In this document: piece by piece, positions 38,953-47,149 of the stretch
Layout of the letters: each line of letters begins with the position of its first letter
Numbering within the stretch: the first letter of the stretch is position 1
Assembly: GCF_019774615.1 (NCBI RefSeq)
Contig: NZ_CP081496.1
Span: forward strand, 868,001 to 932,000
Direction: 5' to 3'
Source of the DNA: Streptomyces sp. BHT-5-2
GTDB lineage: Bacteria; Actinomycetota; Actinomycetes; Streptomycetales; Streptomycetaceae
Length of the DNA stretch: 64,000 nucleotides
Notes under the pieces: generated by a model
Seen by the model: only the letters and a program-made list of their open reading frames with translations
Database searches by the model: none
Told to the model about the DNA's origin: nothing
Made by a program: the position numbers and the translations under genes

Positions 38953-40980
38953 CTACCTCGCGGCGGGTATGTCCGCGGCCGGCACCGCTGCCGGGCGGGC
39001 CCGCAGGCGCTTGAGGAGGACGACCAGCGCGGCGCCGACCACGGTGCCGATGGCGACCGCCAGGAGGTAGAGCAGCGGCCGGCCGATCAGCGGCACGACG
39101 AAGACGCCGCCGTGCGGGGCCCGGAGGGTGCAGCCGAAAGCCATCGACAGACCGCCGGTGACCGCGCCGCCGGCCATCGCCGAGGGGATCACCCGCAGGG
39201 GGTCGGCGGCGGCGAACGGGATGGCGCCCTCGGTGATGAAGGACGCGCCGAGCACCCAGGCGGCCTTGCCGTTCTCCCGCTCGGCCGGCGTGAAGAGCCC
39301 GCCCCGCACGGCCGTGGCCAGCGCCATCGCCAGCGGCGGGACCATACCGGCCGCCATCACCGCGGCCATCACCTTCAGGCTGCCGGGATTGGGGGTGGCC
39401 AGGCCGCCGACCGCGAAGGCGTACGCGACCTTGTTGAGCGGTCCGCCGAGGTCGAACGCCATCATCAGCCCCAGCAGCACGCCGAGGATCACGGCGTTGG
39501 CACCGGAGAGGCCGGTCAGCCAGCCGGTGAGGGCCTTCTGGAGCGCGGCGACCGGCTTGCCGACCACCAGGAACATCAGGAAGCCGACCACCGCCGAGGA
39601 GAGCAGCGGAATCACCACGACCGGCATGATGCCGCGCAACACCGGTGGCACGCCGACCCGTTGGACCGCCCGCACCACCGTGCCGGCCAGCAGACCGGCG
39701 ATCAGCCCGCCCAGGAAGCCCGCGTCCACGGTGAGCGCGACCGCGCCGCCGACGAAGCCGGGGACCAGGCCGGGTCGGTCCGCCATCCCGTATGCGATGA
39801 AGCCGGCCAGGACCGGGACGAGGAAGCCGAAGGCGGTGCTGCCGATCTGGAAGAGCAGCGCCGCCCAGCTGGCCGACTCCGTCCACACGAAGTGGTCGGC
39901 GACCGACGGCGCCTTGTCGACGGTGTAGCCGCCGATCGCGAAGGCGAGCGCGATCAGCAGCCCGCCGGCGGCGACGAACGGCACCATGTAGCTGACCCCG
40001 GTCATCAACCACTTGCGGAGCCGGGTGGCAGGGCCGTCGGTGGCGTCGGCGCCCCGGTCCATGGGGGCGGCGGGTCGCGCGGGCGCGGCGGCGGCCCCTT
40101 CGTGGGCGGCTTCGCGGGCGGCCTTCTCCCGTACCTCGGCGATGAGTTCGGCGGGGCGGTTGATGCCGGCCTTCACCCCGACGTCGACGACCGGCTTGCC
40201 GGCGAACCGCTCCCGGTCCCGCACCTCGACGTCGTGCGCGAGGATCACGCCGTCGGCGGCCGCGACCAGCTGCGGGTCCAGGCTCCGGAAGCCGGCCGAG
40301 CCCTGGGTCTCCACGGCGAGTTCGACGCCGGCCGCCCGCGCGGCCTTCTCCAGCGACTCGGCGGCGAGGTAGGTGTGCGCGATACCGGTGGGGCAGGAGG
40401 TGACGGCGACGATACGAAATGGAGCGGAGGGAGAAGAGGAGGCTGAGGGAGAAGAAGCGGCGGGGGGAGAGGAGGGAGCCGAGAAGGCGGAAGGGACGGA
40501 TGGGGCCGGCTCGGCCGTCGGCCCGGGAGCCGGCTCCGGCTGCTCGCCCCGGATGAGCGCCGCCGCCCGCGCCGGCTCGGTCTCCGACCGCAGCGCGCCG
40601 GTGAACGCCTCGTCCATCAACTGGCGCGCCAGCGACGACAGGATCGACAGATGGTCCGCGTCGCCGCCCGCCGGGGCCGCGATCAGGAAGACCAGGTCGG
40701 CCGGGCCATCCGCGGCGCCGAAGTCGATGCCGGCCGCGCTCCGTCCGAACGCCAGCGTCGGCTCCGTCACGTGCGCGCTGCGGCAGTGCGGGATCCCGAT
40801 GCCACCGTCCAGGCCGGTGGGCATCTGCGCCTCGCGGGCGGCCACATCGGCGAGGAAGCCCTCCAGGTCGGTGACCCGGCCGGCGGCGGCCATCCGTTCC
40901 GCCAGCGAACGGGCGGCGGCGTCCTTCGTTGCGGCGGACAGGTCGAGATCGACCAGATCCGCGCTGATCAACTCACTCAT
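38953..40980 (-). CDS. fruA: fructose PTS transporter, EIIA-EIIB-EIIC fusion
   Basis: 675 residues. EIIA (1-150) with the phospho-His site GGIGIPHCRSAHV; a Ser/Pro/Ala linker (about 155-190); EIIB (about 190-290) with the phospho-Cys site AVTSCPTGIAHTYLAAESLE; EIIC (about 330-660) with ITEGAIPFAAADPLRVIPSA and eight to ten membrane segments. It imports fructose and delivers fructose 1-phosphate. The ATG overlaps the fruK stop by eight bases, with GGGAG upstream, so it is coupled to fruK. General PTS proteins EI and HPr are not in the window. Confidence 0.95.
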   Translation of the reverse strand: MSELISADLVDLDLSAATKDAAARSLAERMAAAGRVTDLEGFLADVAAREAQMPTGLDGGIGIPHCRSAHVTEPTLAFGRSAAGIDFGAADGPADLVFLIAAPAGGDADHLSILSSLARQLMDEAFTGALRSETEPARAAALIRGEQPEPAPGPTAEPAPSVPSAFSAPSSPPAASSPSASSSPSAPFRIVAVTSCPTGIAHTYLAAESLEKAARAAGVELAVETQGSAGFRSLDPQLVAAADGVILAHDVEVRDRERFAGKPVVDVGVKAGINRPAELIAEVREKAAREAAHEGAAAAPARPAAPMDRGADATDGPATRLRKWLMTGVSYMVPFVAAGGLLIALAFAIGGYTVDKAPSVADHFVWTESASWAALLFQIGSTAFGFLVPVLAGFIAYGMADRPGLVPGFVGGAVALTVDAGFLGGLIAGLLAGTVVRAVQRVGVPPVLRGIMPVVVIPLLSSAVVGFLMFLVVGKPVAALQKALTGWLTGLSGANAVILGVLLGLMMAFDLGGPLNKVAYAFAVGGLATPNPGSLKVMAAVMAAGMVPPLAMALATAVRGGLFTPAERENGKAAWVLGASFITEGAIPFAAADPLRVIPSAMAGGAVTGGLSMAFGCTLRAPHGGVFVVPLIGRPLLYLLAVAIGTVVGAALVVLLKRLRARPAAVPAADIPAAR

Positions 40981-41989
40981 CGCGGGCTCCCTTGCGCGCG
41001 GTACCGCCGTGCGGGCGGTGGGGACGGGGTGCTGCGGGGGCATCGGGGACCGGTTCGGTCAGCGCCCGGCCGAGCGGCACCTCGGCGGTCACCGTGACCC
41101 GCTCCGGGGCCAGGTCCGACGGCGTCGGCATCAGACTGCCGGGCAGCTGCACCGCCGCCGCGCCGTGCGCCACCGCCGCGGCCAGCGCCGGGACGCCGCT
41201 GCCGCCCGCGGCGAGGAAGCCGGCGAGCGAGGCGTCCCCGGCGCCGACGTTGCTGCGGACGGCGGCGACCGGGGCGCCGGCGAAGTGCGCGCCGTCCGCG
41301 TCGACGAGCAGCTGGCCGTCGGCGCCCAACGAGGCGAGCACCGCCCGGGCGCCCCGGCAACGGAGTTCCTCTGCGGCCTCGACCGCGTCGCCGAGGGTCG
41401 CCAGGGGGCGGCCGACGGCCTGCGCCAGCTCCTCGGCGTTCGGCTTGACGATGTCGGGGCGTTCGCGGAGCGCCGCGGTCAGCGACGGGCCGGAGGTGTC
41501 CAGGGCGATCCGGGCGCCGGCGCGGTGCGCCCGGGCGACCAGCTCGGCGTACCACTCGGGCGCCAGACCGCGCGGCAGGCTGCCGCAGCAGGCGATCCAG
41601 CCGGCGCCCGCCGAGTGCTCGGCGACCGCGGCCAGCAGCGCCTCGGACTCGTCGGCGGTGAGTTCGGGACCAGCCGCGTTGATCTTCGTCAGAGTGCCGT
41701 CGGGCTCGGCGACGGCGATGTTGGAGCGGGTCTGCCCGGCCACCGGGACGCCCGCCACGTCGATGCCCTCGTCCCGCAGCAGCCCGGCCAGTGCCGCGCC
41801 CGCGGGGCCGCCCAACGGCAGGACGGCGAGGGTGCGGTGGCCGGCGGCGGCGACGGCACGGGAGACGTTGACGCCCTTGCCGCCGGGGTCGATCCGGTCG
41901 GCGGTGGCCCGCAGGACGGCGCCGCGCTCCAGCACCGGAATCTCGTAGGTGCGGTCCAGGCTGGGGTTGGGGGTGACGGTGAGGATCAT
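40973..41989 (-). CDS. fruK: 1-phosphofructokinase
   Basis: 338-residue PfkB-family kinase that phosphorylates fructose 1-phosphate to fructose 1,6-bisphosphate. Marks: MILTVTPNPSLDRTYEIPVL start, DPGGKGVNVSRAVAAAGHRT (first PfkB signature region), TSGPSLTAALRERPDIVKPN, and SNVGAGDASLAGFLAAGGS (second PfkB signature, catalytic Asp). Lies between fruR and fruA on the same strand; fruA overlaps its 3' end. Confidence 0.94.
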   Translation of the reverse strand: MILTVTPNPSLDRTYEIPVLERGAVLRATADRIDPGGKGVNVSRAVAAAGHRTLAVLPLGGPAGAALAGLLRDEGIDVAGVPVAGQTRSNIAVAEPDGTLTKINAAGPELTADESEALLAAVAEHSAGAGWIACCGSLPRGLAPEWYAELVARAHRAGARIALDTSGPSLTAALRERPDIVKPNAEELAQAVGRPLATLGDAVEAAEELRCRGARAVLASLGADGQLLVDADGAHFAGAPVAAVRSNVGAGDASLAGFLAAGGSGVPALAAAVAHGAAAVQLPGSLMPTPSDLAPERVTVTAEVPLGRALTEPVPDAPAAPRPHRPHGGTARKGARDE

Positions 41990-42075
41990 CTCGGGGTACC
42001 GGTTCGGTGATGCGGACGTGGGTTACGAGGCGCGGAGGGCGGAAGACGTACGGGTCGGAGGCGGATCGCTCGGCG

Positions 42076-42867
42076 TCATGCGCGGATCACTTCCGTGCCG
42101 GCGCGTTCGATGGCGAGGGCGTCCTCGGGGCCGAGCCCGGTATCGGTGATCAGCAGGTCCACGTCCGACAACTCGCCGAAGCGGGCGAAGTGCTGCTGCC
42201 CGAACTTGGCGGAGTCGGCGAGCAGCACCACCCGCCGCGCGGCGGCGAGCAACGTCCGCTTGACCGCGGCCTCCGCGAGGTCGGGGGTGGTCAGCCCGCC
42301 GTCGAGGGAGAAGCCGTTGGTCGCCAGGAAGAGCACATCGGCGTTGATCTCCCGGTAGGCCCGCAGCGCCCAGTCGTCGACCGCGGCCCGGGTACGGTGC
42401 CGGATCCGGCCGCCCACGAGGTGGAGCGTGAGGCCGGGGTGGTCGGCCAGCCGCGCGGCGACCGGCAGCCCATGGGTGACCACGGTCAGCTCGGCCTCCA
42501 ACGGGATCTCGGCGGCGAGTCGGGCGGCGGTGGTGCCGGCGTCGAGGATCACGCTGCCGGGGCCGTCGCCGCCGGGCAGCTCGGCGAGCGCGGCGCGGGC
42601 GATGCGCTGCTTCTCGTCGGCGGCGACCGCGTCCCGCTCGGCGAGGTCCGGCTCGAAGTCCAGCCGGCCGGCCGGGATGGCGCCGCCGTGCACCCGGCGG
42701 ACCAGGCCGGCGCGGTCCAACGCCTTCAGGTCGCGCCGTACGGTCTCGGCGGTGACCTCGAACTCCTCGGCGAGGGAGAGCACATCGACCCGCCCGCTCT
42801 CACGGGCGAGCCGCAGGATCTCCTGCTGGCGCTCGGGTGCGTACATCTGCGTCTGTGTCCGTTCCAT
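42076..42867 (-). CDS. fruR: DeoR-family regulator of the fructose operon
   Basis: 263 residues. N-terminal DeoR helix-turn-helix (APERQQEILRLARESGRVDV; VTAETVRRDLKALDRAGLVR, RVHGGAIP) and a C-terminal sugar-phosphate sensor (VILDAGTTAARLAAEIPLEA; LTVVTHGLPVAARLAD; LVGGRIRHRTRAAVDDWALR). The likely ligand is fructose 1-phosphate. First gene of the fruR-fruK-fruA run, 86 bp before fruK. ATG 42867 or 42846 (MYAPERQQ) both fit. Confidence 0.92.
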   Translation of the reverse strand: MERTQTQMYAPERQQEILRLARESGRVDVLSLAEEFEVTAETVRRDLKALDRAGLVRRVHGGAIPAGRLDFEPDLAERDAVAADEKQRIARAALAELPGGDGPGSVILDAGTTAARLAAEIPLEAELTVVTHGLPVAARLADHPGLTLHLVGGRIRHRTRAAVDDWALRAYREINADVLFLATNGFSLDGGLTTPDLAEAAVKRTLLAAARRVVLLADSAKFGQQHFARFGELSDVDLLITDTGLGPEDALAIERAGTEVIRA

Positions 42868-43234
42868 GCCCGAACCTGTGGTTTCAGCGGGATGTTACGC
42901 CCCACCATCCGCCAAGTAAACAGACTCGGACATCAGATCGGACCCAAACGGGCATGCCGCCGGGCGGCCTGCCGAGCGGAGCACCGCCCGGGCGGCGGGC
43001 CGCCCCGACCCGCCGGCCCCTCCGCGGGCGCGCACGCGAAAGAGCCCCGACGCCACTTACGGCATCGGGGCCCGCCCCATCCACAACCAACGGGTGACCG
43101 GCGTCCCGCGCCGGCACCGCATCCCACGATCAGAGCGGTCCGTCGCGCGCACGCCGGGCACACCGCACCGCCGCACGCCGCCACGGCGCCGGTCCGCTTA
43201 CGACCGGGCCGGCCCCGCCAGGGGCCGCGACGGC
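42868..43234. other. 367-bp gap with the hrdD terminator and fru promoter
   Basis: Two genes of the same strand flank this gap and no further coding sequence is seen. The right half holds the hrdD terminator hairpin (43044-43071); the left part (42890-42940, TTTACTTGG, GTAACATC) is relatively AT-rich and should hold the fruR promoter. A GC-rich imperfect hairpin lies around 42958-43008. Confidence 0.6.
43044..43071 (-). terminator. hairpin terminator after hrdD
   Basis: Arms GCCCCGACGCC (43044-43054) and GGCATCGGGGC (43061-43071) with one G-U pair and loop ACTTAC; followed on the minus strand by TCTTTCG. Located about 165 bp beyond the hrdD stop. Confidence 0.6.
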
Positions 43235-44236
43235 TCAGGCCGCCGCGTCGAACCCGGTGTCGCGCGCCATCCGCTTCAGCTCCAGCAGCGCGTGCTTCTC
43301 GATCTGGCGGATCCGCTCACGGGTCAGGCCGTGCTGCTTGCCGACCTCCGTCAGCGTGCGCTCGCGGCCGTCCTCGATGCCGTAGCGCGCCTTGATGATC
43401 GACGCGGTGCGCTGGTCGAGGCGGTCGATCAGATCCTCCAGCTCCTCGCTGCGCAGCAGCGTGAGCACGGACTGCTCGGGGGAGGCGGCGGAGGTGTCCT
43501 CCAGCAGGTCGCCGAACTGGGTGTCGCCGTCGTCGTCCACCGACATGTTGAGACTGACCGGGTCGCGGGCCCAGTCCAGGACGTCGGTGACGCGGGCGGC
43601 CGTGGAACCCAGCTCGCCGGCCACCTCCTCGGGCTCCGGGTCGCGGCCGTTCTCGCGGTTGAACTCGCGCTGGACCCGGCGGATCCGGCCGAGCTCCTCC
43701 ACGAGGTGGACGGGGAGCCGGATCGTGCGCGACTGGTCGGCGATGGAACGGGTGATGGCCTGGCGGATCCACCACGTCGCGTACGTCGAGAACTTGAAGC
43801 CCTTGGCGTAGTCGAACTTCTCGACGGCGCGCACCAGGCCGGCGTTGCCCTCCTGGATCAGATCCAGCAGGGGGAGGCCGGAGCGCGGGTAGCGGCGGGC
43901 CACGGCGACGACCAGACGGAGGTTGGACCGGATGAAGACGTCCTTGGCCCGCTCGCCCTCGGCGGCGAGCGCTTCGAGCTCCTCGCGGCTCGCACCCGCG
44001 GCGTCGGTGTCGGTGATCTCGCCGTCCAGGATCTGCTGGGCGTAGACCCCGGCCTCGATGGTCTGCGACAGCTCCACCTCCTTGGCGGCGTCCAGCAGGG
44101 GCGTGCGCGCGATCTCGTCGAGATACATGCCCACCAGGTCGCGGTCGGCGATGTCTCCGCCTGCTGCGCGAACGCTGTTGGCCTCGCCAGAGCCGGTGGT
44201 GCTGGCCTGACGACGGGCGACGGCACGGGTTGCCAT
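43235..44236 (-). CDS. hrdD: principal-like (group 2) sigma factor HrdD
   Basis: 333 residues. Sigma-70 region 1.2 DLVGMYLDEIARTPLLDAAK; region 2 IRSNLRLVVAVARRYPRSGL, EKFDYAKGFKFSTYATWWIR, QAITRSIADQSRTIRLPVHL; region 3; and region 4 EVGKQHGLTRERIRQIEKHA ending RDTGFDAAA. Region 1.1 is short, as in HrdA/HrdD rather than HrdB. The first residues MATRAVARRQASTTGSGEA match HrdD. ATG 44236 with GGGAGC upstream; an in-frame extension to 44428 covers the promoter. HrdD is a non-essential, stress-linked relative of the main sigma factor in Streptomyces. A SigR-type promoter lies in the leader, and the divergent neighbour is a PAT-like acetyltransferase, an arrangement I recall from S. coelicolor. 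Confidence 0.9.
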   Translation of the reverse strand: MATRAVARRQASTTGSGEANSVRAAGGDIADRDLVGMYLDEIARTPLLDAAKEVELSQTIEAGVYAQQILDGEITDTDAAGASREELEALAAEGERAKDVFIRSNLRLVVAVARRYPRSGLPLLDLIQEGNAGLVRAVEKFDYAKGFKFSTYATWWIRQAITRSIADQSRTIRLPVHLVEELGRIRRVQREFNRENGRDPEPEEVAGELGSTAARVTDVLDWARDPVSLNMSVDDDGDTQFGDLLEDTSAASPEQSVLTLLRSEELEDLIDRLDQRTASIIKARYGIEDGRERTLTEVGKQHGLTRERIRQIEKHALLELKRMARDTGFDAAA

Positions 44237-44335
44237 GCGGATGCTCCCTTTGCGCTGAGTCGGTCGCGGGACGGTGGAGCGGATCATCGGTCTGTGGACT
44301 GCCAGTGGCGACCGGCTGACCCGTCCGAAGGAAAC

Positions 44336-44362
44336 AACGGCTGGAATCCGGACAGAATTCCC
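44336..44362 (-). promoter_or_regulatory. SigR-type promoter of hrdD
   Basis: On the minus strand: GGGAAT (44362-44357), exactly 18 bp, then GTT (44338-44336). This is the full SigR (disulfide-stress ECF sigma) consensus GGGAAT-N18-GTT. It lies about 100 bp upstream of the hrdD ATG. Confidence 0.75.
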
Positions 44363-44421
44363 ATGCCGCGCCCCTATTTTTCTGATCATGCAGTACCCTG
44401 CACCGCCACGAGGGAGGACAG

Positions 44422-44940
44422 ATGCCACCTGAGCAGGGGGACGTGCAGGTCAGAGCGGGCGCCGAGACGGACCTCACAGCCCTTACGGATCTTTACAATC
44501 ACTACATTCGTGAGACGGCCATCACATTCGACACGGAGCCCTTCAGCTCCGAGCGACGTCGCCCGTGGTTGCTCTCCCACCCCCAAGACGGCCCGCACCG
44601 CCTTCTGGTTGCGCGGGACGCCGACGACCACCTGCTCGGGTATGCCACCAGCGGCCCGTTTCGTCCCAAGGGCGCGTATGCGACGTCCGTGGAGACAACG
44701 GTCTACTGCGCACCGGAGGCCGCCGGTCGGGGCGTCGGCACGCTGCTCTACGCGGCGCTCTTCGCGGCTCTGGCGGAGGAGGACGTGCACCGCGCCTATG
44801 CCGGGATCGCTCAGCCCAACGAGGCGTCCGCCCGCCTCCACGCGCGCTTCGGCTTCCGCCACATCGGCACGTTCACGGGGGTGGGCCGGAAGTTCGACCG
44901 CTACTGGGACGTCGCGTGGTACCAGAAGGACCTGCGATAG
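44422..44940 (+). CDS. phosphinothricin-N-acetyltransferase-like GNAT enzyme
   Basis: 172 residues. GNAT acetyltransferase with the PAT/Bar-type blocks: LTALTDLYNHYIRETAITFD, SVETTVYCAPEAAGRGVGTL (acetyl-CoA loop), YAALFAALAEEDVHRAYAGI, and HARFGFRHIGTFTGVGRKFD, RYWDVAWYQKDLR. Homologues acetylate phosphinothricin, methionine sulfoximine or methionine sulfone; a housekeeping detoxification role is likely rather than antibiotic self-resistance, because no bialaphos cluster is here. Divergent from hrdD. Start after GAGGGAGGACAG. Confidence 0.88.
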   Translation: MPPEQGDVQVRAGAETDLTALTDLYNHYIRETAITFDTEPFSSERRRPWLLSHPQDGPHRLLVARDADDHLLGYATSGPFRPKGAYATSVETTVYCAPEAAGRGVGTLLYAALFAALAEEDVHRAYAGIAQPNEASARLHARFGFRHIGTFTGVGRKFDRYWDVAWYQKDLR

Positions 44941-45076
44941 CGCCGAAGGACCCGTGACAGCGACCGACGGGAGGGACCCGGGCCGATCCGGCCGGGCCCC
45001 GGGCCGGCCGTTCCAGTTGACGCCGCCCACCCCCGGGTGTCGCCTGGACTGGAAGGGCGAACGAGAGGAGCCCGTC

Positions 45077-45652
45077 ATGGACCCGCACGCGCACCGCGAC
45101 CCGCACACCGGCGGGGAGCGGCGGCCCGAGGCCCGGGCCGCCCGCTCGCACGGCACCGTCGAGCCGGAACACGGCGCAACGCTCTCCGGCCCCGTGGAGC
45201 GCACCACCCCCGAGGCGCCCGGCCGCCGTATGCGGCCCGCCCTGGTGCTCCCGATCATCGCGGCGCTCTGCTTCGGCTGCTACACGATCTGGATGGACCA
45301 CACCAACGGCGCCAAGGGCGGCCAGGCCGCCCTCCTCGGACTGATCGCGGCGGTGGTCACCGGAGCACTGGGCGTAACGCTGGTGCACTTCCAGTCGACC
45401 ATGATCACCGAGACCCGCGCCCTGGCGTACGGCGCGCTCTTCGGCGCGTCGATGGGCTGGCTCTACTCCCTCGGCGGCAGCACGCCCTCGGTCCTGAAGT
45501 CGACGGCCTGGGGACTGGTGATGTTCGGGGTGATGTTCATCGCCTCGCTCTACGTCTTCCGCACCCATCGCGAACGGGAGCCGCACGGTCTGCACCGCCC
45601 CCGCCATGCCCACACGACCCGACGGCCCCACGTCCCGCACGCCGCACACTGA
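45077..45652 (+). CDS. four-helix membrane protein, unknown function
   Basis: 191 residues: hydrophilic His/Arg-rich start (about 1-55), four membrane segments (ALVLPIIAALCFGCYTIWMD, AALLGLIAAVVTGALGVTLV, TRALAYGALFGASMGWLYSL, VLKSTAWGLVMFGVMFIASL) and a His/Arg-rich tail. I do not recognise a named family. ATG 45077 with GAGAGGAG upstream supports expression. Histidines at both ends could bind metal but no motif is fixed. Confidence 0.7.
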   Translation: MDPHAHRDPHTGGERRPEARAARSHGTVEPEHGATLSGPVERTTPEAPGRRMRPALVLPIIAALCFGCYTIWMDHTNGAKGGQAALLGLIAAVVTGALGVTLVHFQSTMITETRALAYGALFGASMGWLYSLGGSTPSVLKSTAWGLVMFGVMFIASLYVFRTHREREPHGLHRPRHAHTTRRPHVPHAAH

Positions 45653-45711
45653 CGCCGAGCGGACGCGCCCCGGTCGACACCCCGACGGATCAGGCGTCGC
45701 GATCAACACCC

Positions 45712-45742
45712 TTGCCCTCAATCGCACTTGAGGTTCTAGCCT
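45712..45742 (+). promoter_or_regulatory. SoxR/MerR-type promoter with 19-bp spacer
   Basis: -35 TTGCCC (45712-45717) and -10 TAGCCT (45737-45742) separated by 19 bp, with the dyad CCTCAA-TCGCAC-TTGAGG (45716-45733) filling the spacer. This is the layout of MerR-family activators and the dyad closely matches the SoxR box. The ATG of the next gene is 7 bp beyond the -10, so the transcript is probably leaderless. Confidence 0.75.
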
Positions 45743-45748
45743 CTCCCC

Positions 45749-46258
45749 ATGGCAACGACACCGCACCCCGACCGGACGCCGCCCGGCCCCGCGCACACGC
45801 CGGAGACCGCCGCCGCACCCTCCCCGGCCGCCGCCACCGGCCCGCTCTTCACCCCCAAGGAGCGCGCCTACCTCGCCGGACAGCCGCTGGCCCGCCTGGC
45901 GACGACCGGCCCGAACGGCGGGCCGCAAGTGCGCCCGGTCGGCTTCGTCCTCAACGACGACGACACCCTCGACATCGGCGGGCCGGCGCTCAGCCGCAGC
46001 CAGAAGTACCGCAACGCGCAAGCCCGACCCGATGTCTCGCTCATCATCGACGACATGGCCCCGGACGACGATCCGGTCGCGCCCGGTTGGGGCCGCGGTG
46101 TGGAGATCCGCGGCCGCGCCGAAGTGCTCACCCTCGACGCCCCGCCGATGGCACCGGAGTTCTTCAGCAGCGAGGTGATCCGGATCCATCCGCGGCGCAT
46201 CATCAGCTGGCACCTGGAACCGGACGACGGCCCCTCCCGCACCCGCACGGCCGGCTGA
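45749..46258 (+). CDS. PPOX-class F420-dependent oxidoreductase
   Basis: 169 residues. About 30 disordered residues, then a split beta-barrel: LFTPKERAYLAGQPLARLAT, GGPQVRPVGFVLNDDDTLDI, SRSQKYRNAQARPDVSLIID, GRGVEIRGRAEVLTLDAPPM. The pattern resembles actinomycete F420-binding PPOX proteins that reduce quinones, nitro compounds or other redox-active molecules. ATG 45749 lies only a few bases after a SoxR-type promoter, consistent with induction by redox-cycling compounds. No MerR/SoxR gene is adjacent, so the activator acts from elsewhere. Confidence 0.85.
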   Translation: MATTPHPDRTPPGPAHTPETAAAPSPAAATGPLFTPKERAYLAGQPLARLATTGPNGGPQVRPVGFVLNDDDTLDIGGPALSRSQKYRNAQARPDVSLIIDDMAPDDDPVAPGWGRGVEIRGRAEVLTLDAPPMAPEFFSSEVIRIHPRRIISWHLEPDDGPSRTRTAG

Positions 46259-46290
46259 CCGAAGGGGCGGTAAGGGGCCCGCGACACGGA

Positions 46291-46866
46291 CTACCCCCAT
46301 TGCTCCAGGACCCCCGGATCGTCCGACGTCCGTCGTATCGTCCGCAGCGGGCGGCCCGGTCGCCATATCTCCAGCTTGATGAACGGCTTCTCGGCGGACG
46401 TCCGCACCACCTCCGTCAGCAGCGCCCGGTAGAGGTGGAACGGCTCCGGGGGCTTGGCCGCCGCCGCGTACCGCGCCTTCGGTCCGGGGTCGGTCACCTC
46501 GACCGCCCGGCCGGCGACCCGTACATCGCCCTCGGCCAGATCCGTCCCGCCGCCTGGGTTGGCGTGCAGTGCGAACCGCGGGTCCCGCCGCAGGTCCAGC
46601 GCCTTGCGCGAGCCGATCATCAGGCCCAACCACAGCTCGCCGTACCGGAAATCCGCCTCCAGGCCGCCCAGCCGCGGCGCACCGTCCTTGCGCAGCGTGG
46701 CCAGGACGTGGTGCCGATACGCCCCGAACCGCTCGCGCACCGCCGCGGCGAACTCCGGCACCGCGGCCTCCGCGGCAGCCCAACAGGCCGCGCCGTCCTC
46801 CCGCCCGCTCCCGTGCCCGTTCTCATGCCCGTTCCCGCTCGTCATGGCGACCAGGCTCCCGCCCAT
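46291..46866 (-). CDS. PPOX-fold (pyridoxamine 5'-phosphate oxidase family) protein
   Basis: 191 residues. Split-barrel pattern RFGAYRHHVLATLRKDGAPR, LGGLEADFRYGELWLGLMIG, LDLRRDPRFALHANPGGGTD, and VRVAGRAVEVTDPGPKA, then LLTEVVRTSAEKPFIKLEIW. FMN or F420 binding is likely but the exact cofactor is not determined. ATG 46866 has GGAGG nine bases upstream. Convergent with the F420 PPOX gene (32 bp between stops), giving two related folds side by side, although their sequences are well diverged. The DNA upstream (46975-47040) has tandem GCCGTGCCGCAC repeats. Confidence 0.82.
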   Translation of the reverse strand: MGGSLVAMTSGNGHENGHGSGREDGAACWAAAEAAVPEFAAAVRERFGAYRHHVLATLRKDGAPRLGGLEADFRYGELWLGLMIGSRKALDLRRDPRFALHANPGGGTDLAEGDVRVAGRAVEVTDPGPKARYAAAAKPPEPFHLYRALLTEVVRTSAEKPFIKLEIWRPGRPLRTIRRTSDDPGVLEQWG

Positions 46867-47149
46867 ACCCGACACCTCCTGTCCGGTATTCCGATTCCGT
46901 GGCCCCGTCCAACCACCCTCCGAATCCCTCGACTTCAGCGTGCCACCGACCACTGACAACGCCCCGTCCTGCACGCCTTTCCGCATGCCTGGACACACGC
47001 CGTGCCGCACGCCGTGCCGCACGTCCCGCCGAATGCCCCGCACCCTCCGCGGCCGTGTCCGTAGGACCAGGGCCGTAGTCCCGCCGGCCCGCCGAGGATC
47101 CGCCCGCGGTCCGTTACCCGGCCCCGGAGCGCGTACCTAGCCTCGGGGC

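Noticed and set aside
44422..44940. Bialaphos self-resistance gene
   Set aside because: The gene is PAT-like, but sits beside hrdD without any bialaphos biosynthetic genes, the usual housekeeping position.
46975..47040. GCCGTGCCGCAC tandem repeats as a regulatory array
   Set aside because: Short, two to three imperfect units in GC-rich leader DNA; nothing else suggests function.
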